Assembly (NCBI GenBank): GCA_013397075.1
Contig: VWZS01000638.1
Span: forward strand, 2,120,825-2,184,824
Direction: 5' to 3'
DNA length: 64,000 nucleotides
Origin: Rhabdornis inornatus
Lineage: Eukaryota; Chordata; Aves; Passeriformes; Rhabdornithidae
In this document: positions 39,401 through 51,230 of the stretch, piece by piece
How the letters are laid out: the number at the start of each line of letters is the position of its first letter
Numbering within the stretch: the first letter of the stretch is position 1
Notes under the pieces: generated by a model
Database searches by the model: none
Told to the model about the DNA's origin: nothing
The model's input: only the letters and a program-made list of their open reading frames with translations
Position numbers and translations under genes: made by a program

Positions 39401-40559
39401 CTAAAAGAGTAACACCCAGTGCTCCTAACTTCTCCCAATATAATGCCATAGCTGTAAATTCCAGCAGCCAAGACAATGTATAACCACCTGCTCAATGCAC
39501 AGCACAAAAGCAACTCGCACAGGCCTCAGAATGATTCAGACTGAGCCATCTCGGGTGTCCTAGAGGATTGCAGAGGGATCCTGCCTTTACATTGCAAGTG
39601 GCATGCCACAGGCCACATAAGCAAAGAAAAAAAGAAAGCAACTGCAAGCTTATTGTTTAGGAACAGTATGCTAATGATTACACATAGACACCATTTCTCT
39701 ATTCCTGCAAGCCAATTAAAGCCATACCCTGATTACTGCCCAAGGTGGAACCTGCCATCTTCCTTTTTCCTACCATTTCACCAGAGCTTCTTTTGAGAAT
39801 GCTGATTTTTTTTTTAATTGACAATAACTACCATCTATCAAGATGCCAAGGAATGGTTACTACGTGGAACAGAGTCCATGAATGGGCTGAAATCCAGATT
39901 TCTGTGCTCCTCAATGCCTAAAAATGTTGTCAATAATTTTGCCATCCCAAAAGCAAGCCAAGCATACTAGGTAGCTTTTACCTGACAGTTCTTTTCAGAA
40001 CAAAATCCTTTTGGTTAAGCCACAAAGAAATTGGTAAAGCTAACGCTAATTTTCTACTGCTGCTATACTGCAGAAAAAAAAATACATACATATATATATG
40101 CAGAAAAATTACTAGAACACATGAATTTTTTTATTGTTTTCCAATAGGATTGTCTGTGAATAACCTAGACAGTACTCTTCAGGATCACCAACTACATAAT
40201 TTCTGGAGGCAGAACAGTGGCTAGCACACCGGCCTGCTCAAGAACACCTGCCACACACAGAAAAGTTGTGTAGACATTGATAAAGGCAGGGTCCCGTCTC
40301 TCCCATTTGCCATGTGTCACAGGACAAGTGCTGATGCCACCCAGCTGCGTCTGTGCCACTGCGAGCCGATCGATCCCATTTCCCGACTGCCCTTCAATGA
40401 TGCAAACGCAGCCAGCGCGGGGGCACGGGGGACACCATCCTACTTACACCAACAGCCTCCGAGCCTTCCTGGCACTCAGCTCACATCTGTTCGAGAGGCA
40501 ACTCGCCCATCGTGACCCCTTGTTTACAAACGGCACAAGACGACGAGTCCTCAGTTAAT
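33441..40559 (-). other. NFYB: NFYB 5' intron region
   Basis: About 7 kb between the first coding exon and the promoter CpG island, probably one or more introns around 5' UTR exon(s). It contains a CR1 fragment (35715-35925). I see no coding exon; short open frames on both strands look random. Confidence 0.5.
35715..35925 (-). mobile_element. CR1 LINE 3' fragment
   Basis: The plus strand reads as the reverse complement of an avian CR1 3' region: the stretch with ctccaacccctgctaaaagc, then agggtcagctctgagc and the later ccagccacatcttgaaggcc. It is diverged and truncated. Recognised from memory of the family, not by alignment. Confidence 0.75.
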
Positions 40560-40977
40560 CAGCAACTTTATTGTTGGTCACCTTGGCTGCGATTTCCGCG
40601 CTACCCGCACCTGCCCGCGGCCGGCCGGGCGCCTCTGCCAGGACCCGCGCAACCCACCGAGGCCTCGCATTCCCGCCCGCACGGCCAACCGGGTACTGCC
40701 ACCACGGTACTGCCACCACATCCCGGGGCCTCGCCCTACGCTCCTCATCCCTGCAAAATACCGCCAAATCTTCCAGGAAATTTCGGTCCCGAAAACGGCG
40801 CGGGGGAGACCGGGAGGAGAGACCGGGCCGCTGTGGCCCCGCTGCCCGGCTCCCAGCCCGGCCAGGGGCCGTGGGCGTGGTGGGGGTCCCGGCCCCTCGC
40901 TCCCGCGGCGAGGGGAGGGGGCTCGGCCGGGCGGACACAAAGGAGCGCGGAGCCCCCTCCGCCCGGCGCGGCCGCAN

Positions 40978-40978
40978 G
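40978..40978. other. Single-N assembly join in NFYB CpG island
   Basis: One N between gcggccgca and ggagggagacgg, in the most GC-rich part of the window. No duplication flanks it, so sequence is probably missing here. Confidence 0.9.
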
Positions 40979-41022
40979 GAGGGAGACGGACATTTCATTC
41001 GAGCCTGCAGTGGAACCGGTTA

Positions 41023-41033
41023 CCAATCATTGG
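41023..41033. promoter_or_regulatory. NFYB: Back-to-back CCAAT boxes in NFYB promoter
   Basis: CCAATCATTGG is an inverted pair of CCAAT pentamers (41023-41027 on plus, 41029-41033 on minus) sharing one central base, inside the CpG island. CCAAT is the site bound by NF-Y itself, so autoregulation is an inference. Confidence 0.65.
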
Positions 41034-41266
41034 CCGGAGCCAGGCACAAACCTCCAGTGCGGCCCTGGTTGGCTCCCTCCGCAAATCGGCTGTTTGGTTG
41101 GACGGAAAATGGCTGCGAAGGAACCAGTCCCAGCGCGGAGCCCCGCTTCCCGCAGCCGGGCTGCCCTCCCTCCGCGCCGCCTCCCCGCCACTCGCGCCGG
41201 CTCTTCCCTCAGCGCGCGCCCTCCCGCCGGGCCGGCCTGCCCGCCTCCTTTATGGAGCGGCCGGGC

Positions 41267-41706
41267 TGGGGGGCGCCGGGCCCGCCCCTCCCGCGCGGGG
41301 CTGGGGCACAGCGGCGGCACAGCCGGGGCTGTCGCGGAGGGCTGTGCATGCCACAGCTCCGTCCCGCAGGGCTGCTGCTGGCGATTGTGTAGCGGGGCCT
41401 CTGACCAGGGGCAGCTCTTCCCTGCGGCCTCGGCCTCACAGAACCACAAATGGGTCAGGCTGGAAGGGACCACAGTGTGTCAGCTGGTCCAACCTCCCTG
41501 CTCAAGCAGGGTCATCCTAGAGCACAAGGCACAGGACTGCATCCAGGAGGCTCTGGAATATCTCCAGTTAGGGAGATTCGGGTCTCTGTGGGCAACCTGT
41601 TCCAGTGTGTGGTCACCACACAGTAAAGAAGCTCTTCTTCAGGTTCAGGTGGAACTTCCTGTGCATCAGTTTCTGCATGTTGTCTCCTGTCCTATTGCTT
41701 GGTACC
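41267..41706. repeat. Copy 1 of a 440-bp exact duplication
   Basis: Identical to 41972-42411, covering the end of the CpG island and the first part of a CR1. It ends abruptly at an N (41707). Best read as an unmerged contig overlap. Confidence 0.92.
41437..41706 (-). mobile_element. CR1 LINE 3' end, cut by assembly join
   Basis: Starts on plus with cacagaaccac (reverse complement of the CR1 tail), then ggctggaagggaccacag and ctctggaatatctccagtta, all typical avian CR1. It is the same insertion as the one at 42142, repeated by the assembly duplication. Confidence 0.85.
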
Positions 41707-41971
41707 NCCGGAACACAGCGAGCGCGGCCGGCGCGGAGACCGAGGGATGGCGGGAGGCCGTGCGCCCCGCGAGTGCCCGCCGCTTCTCAGCGGGCGGTGC
41801 GGGGTGCCGGCCGGCCACGGGGCAGCTCCGCCTGCTGCCCCCACCCCAGCCTAGGCCGCAAAATGGAGCCGAAGCGGAGAGGGCCCCGCGGAGAGAGCGG
41901 GACACCGGCGGGGGCAGCCGCCCCGCCGCCCCTGCCGACACCCCCCTCGCCGCCGCCTCCCTCCCTGCCCN
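41707..41971. other. GC-rich 263-bp contig bounded by single Ns
   Basis: Bases 41708-41970 lie between Ns at 41707 and 41971 and separate the two copies of the 440-bp duplication. The piece is very CpG-rich, like the island, and includes gcaaaatggagccg. It is probably misplaced and may belong in the gap at 40978. Confidence 0.75.
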
Positions 41972-42411
41972 TGGGGGGCGCCGGGCCCGCCCCTCCCGCG
42001 CGGGGCTGGGGCACAGCGGCGGCACAGCCGGGGCTGTCGCGGAGGGCTGTGCATGCCACAGCTCCGTCCCGCAGGGCTGCTGCTGGCGATTGTGTAGCGG
42101 GGCCTCTGACCAGGGGCAGCTCTTCCCTGCGGCCTCGGCCTCACAGAACCACAAATGGGTCAGGCTGGAAGGGACCACAGTGTGTCAGCTGGTCCAACCT
42201 CCCTGCTCAAGCAGGGTCATCCTAGAGCACAAGGCACAGGACTGCATCCAGGAGGCTCTGGAATATCTCCAGTTAGGGAGATTCGGGTCTCTGTGGGCAA
42301 CCTGTTCCAGTGTGTGGTCACCACACAGTAAAGAAGCTCTTCTTCAGGTTCAGGTGGAACTTCCTGTGCATCAGTTTCTGCATGTTGTCTCCTGTCCTAT
42401 TGCTTGGTACC
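41972..42411. repeat. Copy 2 of a 440-bp exact duplication
   Basis: Exact repeat of 41267-41706. Here the CR1 continues past the repeat end into unique sequence, so this copy is the one joined correctly to the downstream DNA. Confidence 0.92.
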
Positions 42412-42595
42412 ACCGAAAATGCCTGGCTTCATCCTCTGACACCCTCCTTCCAGATACTGATGGACATTGATGAGGTCCCCTCTCAAGTCATCTCTTCTTG
42501 AGGCTGAAGAGGCCCAGCTCCTCCAGCCTTTCCTCATGGGGGATGCTCCATTCCCCCAGTCATCCTTGTTGCCCTGGGAGGTGGGAGCTGCGGGA
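42142..42595 (-). mobile_element. CR1 LINE 3' fragment
   Basis: A CR1 3' end of about 450 bp on the minus strand. Landmarks on plus are cacagaaccac, tccagttagggag, gggcaacctgttccagtg, cctgtcctattgcttgg, gaggtcccctctcaagtc and ggctgaagaggcccagctcc. It is truncated at its 5' end, as most CR1 copies are. An open frame across it is only a by-product. Confidence 0.88.
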
Positions 42596-45500
42596 GAGTG
42601 GCCAGCTGTGTCCCACTGGCCTTGTCCCTGGCCTCACCCCCCTGCTGTCTCAGCAGCCATTGTCTGCTGCCAGCAAGGCAGGCACCATTATTGTGAACGT
42701 TCCTTAGATCTGTTCCAGCCTGTCCTACACCTGCATCAAGAGTCACCACCTGAGAGGGAAATAGGTTACATCCCCAGTGACTTCCTACGTTTTGCACAGC
42801 CTGAGAAAGAAGAGGCTGATGAAGAGGAGGAGTTCCATGAAGGAGGAGGATGGCTTATGGAACCCAGGTCCAACCAACCATTTGGTGGAACAGAACCTTG
42901 AGTGGGGGGATCTGTGGGTCTGTATTACCCTTTTCCCCAAAAAAAGTAAAATTTCACTGCAAACCAAAAAGGATCATTTCCCCCGGTGATACAGGGCTTA
43001 AAGAGAACATTCTTTCTTCCACTTTTAGGGTTTGTTCTGAAGAAATACGGGCTGCTGACTGAAGATATTAGTTGGACTGACTTCTCCACTGAGATTTAAA
43101 AACTTCTCTTATGAAGCATTTAAATGAAACACTTCATAATCCACCAGTCCCTCCATTCACTAGAATCAGAAAGAGCCAGAAGGCAGCCCAAGACATTCCA
43201 CAAATCTGCCACCAACACATGTATGTGCAATCTCCACAACTGAGGTAATAAGAATATTTTTGGCTTATGCAACTCTAAATAACCTGTAGTAATTCTTCAT
43301 TTTTTGAGGATCTTAAGTATTTTAACTAAACTAGTGTGAAACACATTTCACAATAGCTTCTGCTAGCATCCTCTTCTGGTTAATATCTGATAAATAGAGT
43401 ATACTCTCCTAGCTCTCTTCTGGTAGTGGGATTTACACAAAGCAGAACTCAATAAACCTTATACATTTCCACATGGTTTCACATAACAACATAGGTTTCA
43501 TGTGCTTTGACATATCATAAAGATTTAGTTTCACTCAAAATGTCCATGTGTTTGGATGGTTTTGAGTTTAAAGTGAAACATCAAGCAAGAAGAATTTTGC
43601 ATGGCCATGGGTTTTTACTGCAAATGCTACATGCAGCTTAATGCTGCCTCATGGGTACTATGAGCATTAATTAGTAATTTTTTTTTTAATCCCTAGAAGA
43701 TGTTAAGTAGTGCAAGAATATTCACTAATTGTGGAACCTTAGGGATGTGTTTTCCCCTTTATGTATTTTATAGCTTGCATTCACTAAGTACAATGCCATG
43801 ACAATACACTAGTAATCTGTTCACACTTAAGATCTTTGGGTGGATTTTGGCATGTCAGCCCAGAATTTCACAAGTGATTAGAAAGATGAATGCTGACCAG
43901 TGTGCAGGTTTTTCAGAGCACAGAGCAGACAATACCCCTTTTTGAGCTGCTAGTTGCCAGTTTTGAATCTTCTTGAAAACACAGCCCTCAATTTTTTCTA
44001 CTGCACTTTTTTCAAACTTGAAATGAAAATATCGTTTCTCCTGTGGTTTTTTTTTACTTTATCAATGTTGTGTTGATGGAAATACTGCTTATCCATTTCT
44101 ACTCAGCACCTTTCTTTAGGATGGCATAGTGGGAACAAGTATTCACTGTTACTGGTGACAGAACAGCACCCAGTGGTTAAACTTGTCAGCCAGCTGGAGC
44201 CAGGGAATCCCAGCCAGCATTCCCATTTACACACATTTAATTTTGTGTTCCTCCACTAGTAACAATTTCTGTCACACACACATACATTTTATTTTGTATT
44301 CTTCCATGAATTATAATTTGTATCGCACACTTGTCACTCAGTCTTCAATTGGTTTGTTATTTTATTCCTATGCTAAGTATACTCAAAAGCTCCATATTTT
44401 GTGAGGGGCCAGCCATGACCTACCTCCTGAGATTGTCATTTTGTGCCTAAAATTTTCAGTGAGGAAATCAAAATCTTCAGATATCTTCTGTTGTATTTAG
44501 TAGGTGTTAGCTAAGGTGAGCAAGTATGCTTCTTTAAACCAGAACAGATATATCAGCTTGTTCCAGAATGTGCCTTACTTCTGCTGTGGACTCTGTCATT
44601 TGGAAAAATATGTGCTTGAAATAAGAAATTCCAATTTTGGTAGAAATAGCACTGGATGTAGGATGGGTGAGTTGTTCATGTAACTTTCTCCAGAGTTCTC
44701 AAAACTGAGATTCTTAGTGTAATAGACTGGAAATAGGTCTGTCATCAAACTGTGAACTCCATGGGGCTTCAGGAACTGGTATTCATTCTTAATAGTGATC
44801 TTTCTAATGTTCATTATCTTCTTTGTTTGTTTTTGTAGATCAGAGAGTTCTTATTTGTATTCGACAATCCTAAATCAAAGATACTTGAAGCTGCTACAGA
44901 GCTAAGCAATGCTATCTGAAAAAGATGAAATGTGGAAATCCAGAAGAAGTTATCCAGAGGTAATTAACCAAGTCAGAGTGGGATAAGACCAGATGGAATT
45001 AAACAAAGTTCAAGACATTTTTATTTTTTAAGGATGTTGAAAAATTCTTTAGCTAACTAACCATGCCTTCCTTTTAGATAGTATTCCCCCTTTAACAGTA
45101 GAATTTCTGCTACACTGGGAAGGAGCTGGGTACTCAGGTGGCCTTTGTGCTGTGTGATCCCACAGCTCTGAAGGGGAGACACATACAGTGTCTGCACTGT
45201 GCCAGTGCACCTTGAGAGGCAGATCTAGAAGAGTAGCTAGCTTTGATGCTCATGCCATGAGGACCAAAGGATGTGTTTATTCACAGCAGACTGGTATCCC
45301 GCCAAAGAGGGGGCTGGGCAGCTGCAATTCTGAAATTACTACATCCCATTTAGGAATTATGGTCCAAAGAGCAAAGTGCATGCTTGGATACAATTCCCAG
45401 GCCTATTGCATGCTTCTTGTATGACCTTGGGCAAATTACTGTAAATCCAAGCCATCTGATTTCAATTGAGACGTGCATAAATGCCTGTGAAAGTGTGAAT

Positions 45501-47057
45501 TTTAATCATATTGTGCCTCAATTCCCCATCTGCTGAATCAGTAACAATTTTATTTTCCTATCTTGATCTGAACTGTGAGTGGCTTACTGGGAAAGCAGGA
45601 GAGGTGGGAGTACCAGAGGTAAAAAATTACAAGTGAAACTATTTTCTGAAGGCCTCTTCAGACCAAGCTGCTGTATGCAAATCCCTATGGACAACTAAAC
45701 TAATTTTTGAGCCTTTTCCTCACTACTGCTCAACTGCCTTTCCTTCACAGGATGCACAGAAGTTATTTTGAGACGTATTCCACTAAGTGAATTTGATTAA
45801 AATTTACTAGTGTTTCAAAATTTATTGGGGGAGCTAAGACAGATAGGCTGTACCTAATGCCTAAATCTTGTTTCTTTAGAGAAAAGAAAAACCAACTTAC
45901 TGTTTTCACGAGTGGAATGGGTAGTAAGCAAATAGATGCAAAGATACAGCTTGAAGTTTAGGTTTGCTAGTTCCTCTCAGCTCAGTGGGGTTAAATGTGG
46001 CTGGCAGCAATCCCTTTGAAAGGTAGCTGGAACAGAACTGACTTGTAATCAGGTAATTTATATGTTAAGACATGTCTAAAACATTAAGTATAGACATTCC
46101 ACACGAGCAATAGGAACTTCAAAGTACACATGCAAGACAGAACTACTCGAAGGACTAGAGGAGATCTTGGCAGAAGCTTCTAACTTGTCCATGAGTAATA
46201 CAGCAACAGGTGGAGGTGAAACTATAACAGTGTCTCCTCTGCTTTGTTTTCAAAAAGGGAATGACACAGTTTTGCAATGCAATCTGAGAAGAGCTCACTT
46301 TGCAACTGTGCCATTACAACCTCCTGGATAAAACCATTAGCATTGGTTTTGTCTTTTCTCAAAACACAGAAGAGGAAAAAAATCAATGCTCATTTTAAAT
46401 AGCAAAGATTGAAGTAATTTAGCTTTTTCAAACCTTATGACAAGTAATATAAGGTATAAAATGGAAAAGCTAAGTAGCTCTGTTAAATTTTAATTTTTCA
46501 TAACTATATTTATTACACATTTGCAAGGGTCATTCACATGGATTTGTTTGATATCACTAGCATTCAGCTGCATTCTATGGTTATGTTTTGAATTTTCTCC
46601 CCATTATCAGCTATGTGTGGGACTGAAATTTCTCAGTGGTACAAGTATGGTGAAAGACGTCTTATTTAATTCTACTCTGCAAGAGGACAAGCAGCTACTT
46701 AATGGCTATGCAGTGAAATCCTACATCTTCCAGGGGTAGGGAAGCTGGGTTCCATTACAGCTCTGTTTTGGGTACTGCAGAGGGAGAACAGGAGGCATGT
46801 CAGATGAAGATGGGAAGTGAGGAAATGTGGTCTTTTGCCCAGTCCAGTTCTGATGACAGTTACAGTTATGAGAGCTCTGTGAGGCTCTCAGCATTGACGT
46901 AGTGAATTTAAGAGCAGGAGCTCTGGTGGGCTACAGAACTAAGTTTTTCTCTGTATCATGAAAGTTTACTTTCATAAAGCCCAAGTTTTCATATTGTGTC
47001 CATGTGGTTGAATTCACAACTCTTAACATGTTTGATCACTTGCTTTTACTTAGCATG
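42596..47057. other. Gene-poor intergenic DNA upstream of NFYB
   Basis: No supported exon. It holds a possible old MIR/CORE-SINE relic (45386-45545). The rest is AT-rich unique sequence with short random open frames. Confidence 0.5.
45386..45545 (+). mobile_element. Possible MIR / CORE-SINE relic
   Basis: Reads ggatacaattcccaggc, then tgtatgaccttgggcaaatt (CORE-like), and after about 70 bases gtgcctcaattccccatctg. These match, in order, the tRNA-like part, the core and the tail of ancient MIR-type SINEs, with extra sequence between core and tail. Judged by eye from known consensus. Confidence 0.5.
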
Positions 47058-47588
47058 TGCCATGGATTAACCCCAGTTAGGAAGTTCCACACAGTTGTTG
47101 GCTCAGTCCCCCTCACCTCAACTGTGAGGAGAATCTGAACAAAAAAGTAAACCTCATGGATTGAGAACAGAACAATTTAATGATTAAAATAAAATACTAT
47201 GATACTAGTAAAGAAAAGGAGAGAGAGGAATAAAACTCCAGAGAAACAAGTGATGCACAACACAGTTGCACACCACCAATGCCTAGTCTGACCCCAAGCA
47301 GTCATTGGCAGCTTCTGGACAGGTACCCATAATTTATTTACTAAACATGGCATTCTATGGTATGGATTATCCCTTTGGCAAACTCGGGGCAGCTGTCCTG
47401 GCTATGTGCTTCCCCCAGCTTCTTTGTACCCCTGCTAACTGGCAGAGCTTGGGAAGACAAAAAGTCCTTGATTTAGAGTAAATACAACTTAGTAACAACT
47501 AAAACATCAATATATTATCAACATTATTCTCATACTAAATCTAAAACATTGTGCCAGCTACTAACTCAGTCATTCTCAGCCAAACCCA
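47058..47588 (-). mobile_element. Solo LTR, avian ERVL-like endogenous retrovirus
   Basis: A 531-bp element starting TGCCATGGATTAACCCCAG and ending CAAACCCA on plus, flanked by identical 5-base repeats GCATG (47053-47057 and 47589-47593). Internal landmarks (ggtatggattatccctttgg, cagctgtcctggctatgtg) match a common bird LTR family. Orientation is minus, judged from the family. No internal retroviral genes are present, so it is a solo LTR left by recombination. TG...CA termini and a 5-bp target duplication fit ERVL. Confidence 0.85.
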
Positions 47589-47593
47589 GCATG

Positions 47594-48479
47594 AATGGAG
47601 GAATTCAGGACTTTCCTAGAAGTATCAGAGTTTTCCAGAAGCTGTGGCATTTGTCAGTATTTGTAGTTTCCTTCCTGTAGGTATGGGACCCTAAACTGCA
47701 CTGCTTGAAAGGCCTGTGTACATTACCATTCTGTCAGCAGCATGATGGAAATAAAACTGTTCTTTTACACTTGGTCACACAGGGAGATCTTAGCCGTGCC
47801 CCTGAACTGTCACTAACATACTGACTGATACCATCACATTTGCAGTGTAGGCAGGGACATAGATGACTTCTGTCAACGTAAACATGAAAGCTGAAATTCT
47901 TTTCTCTTGAACTTGTCCAGACTAAGGACTAGAGATAGGGTCACTCTTTAGAAGTGCCTTTCCTCAGAAGAATGAGTTAACACCTGAACATGCCTGTCTT
48001 TCTCTGTTGGCTACAGAAGGAGCTTAGATCCAGAGCTTATACGAGAGGCCAAACTTTGAGGTGAGATCTCAAGGTAAGAAAATTAATCTAAGCTTGCAAA
48101 AATGACCTGTGGTATTTGAATTACATTAATATTCTGAAAACTCAAGGACTGTGCCAGCTTCAATAATTCTAATATTTTGGCGATTTTGCATTCAGCACCA
48201 AGAATTCCATACTTTTTAAGAAGGTGGCACTGTGGGCTCTTCATTTATTGAAACAGCCTTCCTCCCAGTTAATATATAGAAGGAATATTTGGAAATTTTT
48301 GTGGGAACAGAAATTCTAATACTATTTTAATAACCACTATTATAATAGTCAACAGGGAGCTGGAAATCAATTATCTCAGAAACAACTGAAGGACTCTACC
48401 ATTGATGCACCATTTAGATAATCGTAGCTCTGTCACACAGTTCTTCAGCAGCAATCAAGCATCAAATATGTTTGCTATA
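47594..48479. other. Intergenic DNA between LTR and LTR fragment
   Basis: AT-rich unique sequence. I see no gene, RNA or recognisable repeat. Confidence 0.5.
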
Positions 48480-48550
48480 AAATACCCAAAACATATCCCC
48501 ATACTAACCACTGTGAAGAAAATTAACTTTACCCCAACCAAACTCAGCAC
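48480..48550 (-). mobile_element. Fragment of the same LTR family
   Basis: About 70 bases with aacatatccccatactaacc and ctgtgaagaaaattaacttt then accccaaccaaactcagca, the 5' end (minus strand) of the avian LTR family seen at 47058. Confidence 0.7.
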
Positions 48551-48739
48551 GTTTCTTTATGACAGTAAAACACCTTAAATTTCATCTTTATAAAGAACAT
48601 GATCAGTCAATATCTTAATGTAATTACTATTTTTATTTTTCAAGTATTCAAGTACTTCAAGTATTTTGTAGACTTTTTATACAATAATTTAATTTATCAC
48701 AGTTGATCTCTTAGCACCAACACTGGAAGCTTATGCAGG

Positions 48740-48945
48740 CATCCTGGAGCACATGGCACAGGACTGTGTCCAAATTGTTCTGGAATATCTCCAGTGAGGG
48801 TGACTCCACAACCTCTCTGGGCAACCCGATCAAGTGTCTGATCACTCACACAGTAAGGAAGTTCTTCATCCTGTTCAGGCAGAACTTCTGTTCATCACTT
48901 TCTGTCTATTGCCTATTGACCTGTTGCTTGGCACTACCCAAAGCA
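48740..48945 (-). mobile_element. CR1 LINE 3' fragment
   Basis: Plus strand carries atcctggagcacatggcaca, ctggaatatctccagtgagg, ctctgggcaacccgatcaag and ctgttgcttggcacta, the reverse complement of avian CR1. Both ends are eroded. Confidence 0.82.
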
Positions 48946-50969
48946 GATTTAAGTCTGTGCTTTGGTACCAAACTGAAATAGGGTTTCAGTCTCCCAATAA
49001 CTTCAGTACGCAGACTTATCTAGGACTCCTTAGAGGGTTTTGAGTTGGTGTCTGTGTCAGAGAGATACTACAGGATCCAGGGTGTCTTTTGACTGTATGA
49101 TCCTGCTCTCCTATGCATGTCCTTACTATTGGAAAAGGACAGCATGAAGATAATTTATGAAGATGACAGCAGTAGAAATTGAAATATCAAGTGTTTTCTA
49201 AACAGAGAGGAAGATACAGTCTCTCTCCCAAAGAGTCTAAATAGTGAGGGAAAGGCGCAGACTGACAAAAATGTATGTCACATATGGACAAGGCATCATA
49301 TCACATTATTAATAACTGGAACATACTGCATATTTTTCCATCCTTTTCCTTCTGCTTTCCATTCTTCATGTCATCATATTCTCCTTATATTACAGGGGTT
49401 CAATGCTGAACCTCATGTATATGTGCAGTTCAGTCAACTAAGAATAAATTAAAAGATAAATTAACATATTCAGCTTAAGCCTCATTAAAAGTATAATTTT
49501 TAGGGAAAATTTTAATAGAAAGAGGGCCAGATCTGCCCAGAAAAAAATATTTAACTTCTGCAATACCATGAGAGGAAACAAATGTCTTCTGTGGAGAAGC
49601 AGATAATGAAGTAGATAAAACTGGAAGGAGGATGATCTAACAAGATAATAAATCAGCCAAAAAGAAAGAGTTTAATAGCATCTTGGAGTTGATCGTAACC
49701 TGTGATTCAGGAGAGAGCATGAAGCCTGAGGAAAAAAAAACAAAGGAATTATCTTTCAAGAGGCCAAAATCAGAAGTAGTCTGACTAAAATGAGAATTTA
49801 GGAACATAAATTCTCCAGCTGTACTTTAAATGGCCTGATGGTAGTATTTGTGAGGAGGTTGTAACAACTGCTGTAAGAGGTTATGTGGGCCAGTAACACA
49901 GCAGGAAGAAGTAACACTTGGGAAGAGTGGGGTAAAGTATGTGAAAATGCATGCAAGTCTTTGTGTGCAGCATCAAGATTCTATTCTACACTGAGACTCC
50001 TTGATTATAAGTGGCACTGGGTAATTCTGAGTTTTGTATTACTGATTTTACGAAACATCTCAAACATATAACTTAGTTTTTTCCATTACTTCAGTGAATC
50101 TTCACTGCAGCAATGTAAGACCTTTTTCTTGATGAAAGGAAATGTGATTAGAAGATCATTTCAAAAGAATAAGCAAAATGAAATACTGTGAATGAATAAC
50201 AGGACTGTGAGGTGGTTTTTTAAATTTGATTTTTCTCAAATTGGCTGAATTGCCAGCTGGTAGTCCTCATGTGATGAAAATATTGAGAGGGGGTATGGTG
50301 GAATAGGGTTCCTTCCCTAAGTTTCTTAAGCAAATTATTTTAATAACTATATTTCTGAAGCCATAATAATCCATGAATGCCTGCAACAATTATTATCCTC
50401 ATTACTGTAATAATTTTTTGCTGTTACAGATATCTATATTGAAGACATAACTTCTAAAATAACAGTGGTCATTTTCAAAAGTTCAGAGACCTTTTTCCAC
50501 GTAACAACCTTAAGTTTAGTTGATTTTCTTCTGTGTTTGAAACCCCAGCTGACACTGGAGATATCACTGCAGAGTAAAAGAGTAATACAGGAATACAAAT
50601 AGGCATTGCTGAAGTCCTCTGTGCAAGAAAACCTGGAGACGGGGAAGCAATGCCTCTTAAACATCAAGACTCAAACTTTTTATCCTGTTCTCTTGCTTCC
50701 CTTTCTTTTGATCCTTTGTGGCCGCTCATTATTACTTTTGTGGCAGAGTACTGAAGTGGACATGACACATTGTACACTGGGGGACAATGGTACATACTCC
50801 TCTTGCCACATATTTGAGAGTAAGCCACCAGGACGGGGCTACAGCCTCGGCAGCACTGTAAGGTAATGTAAGGTAATGGTGGCAAATACCGCCCGGAGCC
50901 CAGCCGGGAGCAGCGTGACCAGCCTCACTCAGGGAACCTTCCAGTCACACTATAGTCCCTTCCATCTGC
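48946..50969. other. Intergenic DNA upstream of the 51.3-kb gene
   Basis: No supported gene. AT-rich until about 50.8 kb, where GC content begins to rise toward the CpG island. Confidence 0.5.
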
Positions 50970-51230
50970 GTATTTCTCAGCACGAACCACGAATTGTGAG
51001 GGGAAAACCTCTCCCAGGACACCTCCCAGCACCCCCCAGCCCGCAGGAAGGAGGGAGGGAGGGCTCGCTCGGGAGCGCAGGGCCTGGCCCGAGCCCCGCC
51101 ATCCCTGGGCCGTGCCCGTCCGCGTCCGTCGCCATCGCGACCGGGCCGCTCTGGGGCGCTGGCCGCTGAGGGCGGGGCCGCGGCCGCCAGGGGGCGCCGC
51201 CGCGGACGGGGCGGCGATCCGGGCCCGTCC

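Larger units (their letters stand above)
40560..41440 (-). promoter_or_regulatory. NFYB: CpG island, presumed NFYB promoter
   Basis: Strongly GC- and CpG-rich block upstream of NFYB on the minus strand, with paired CCAAT boxes at 41023-41033. The first, probably non-coding, exon should start within a few hundred bases of these boxes, but the island is interrupted by N joins so no 5' exon can be placed. Possible minus-strand donors include AAG/gtgacc near 40580 and ggt/gtaagt near 40446. Confidence 0.7.

Noticed and set aside
40512..42470. 652-residue plus-strand open frame
   Set aside because: It crosses three single-N joins, the 440-bp artefact and CR1 sequence in GC-rich DNA with few stops. 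The product is low complexity and partly duplicated.
42467..42901. 144-residue plus-strand open frame
   Set aside because: Its first part is antisense CR1 sequence; the remainder has no family likeness.
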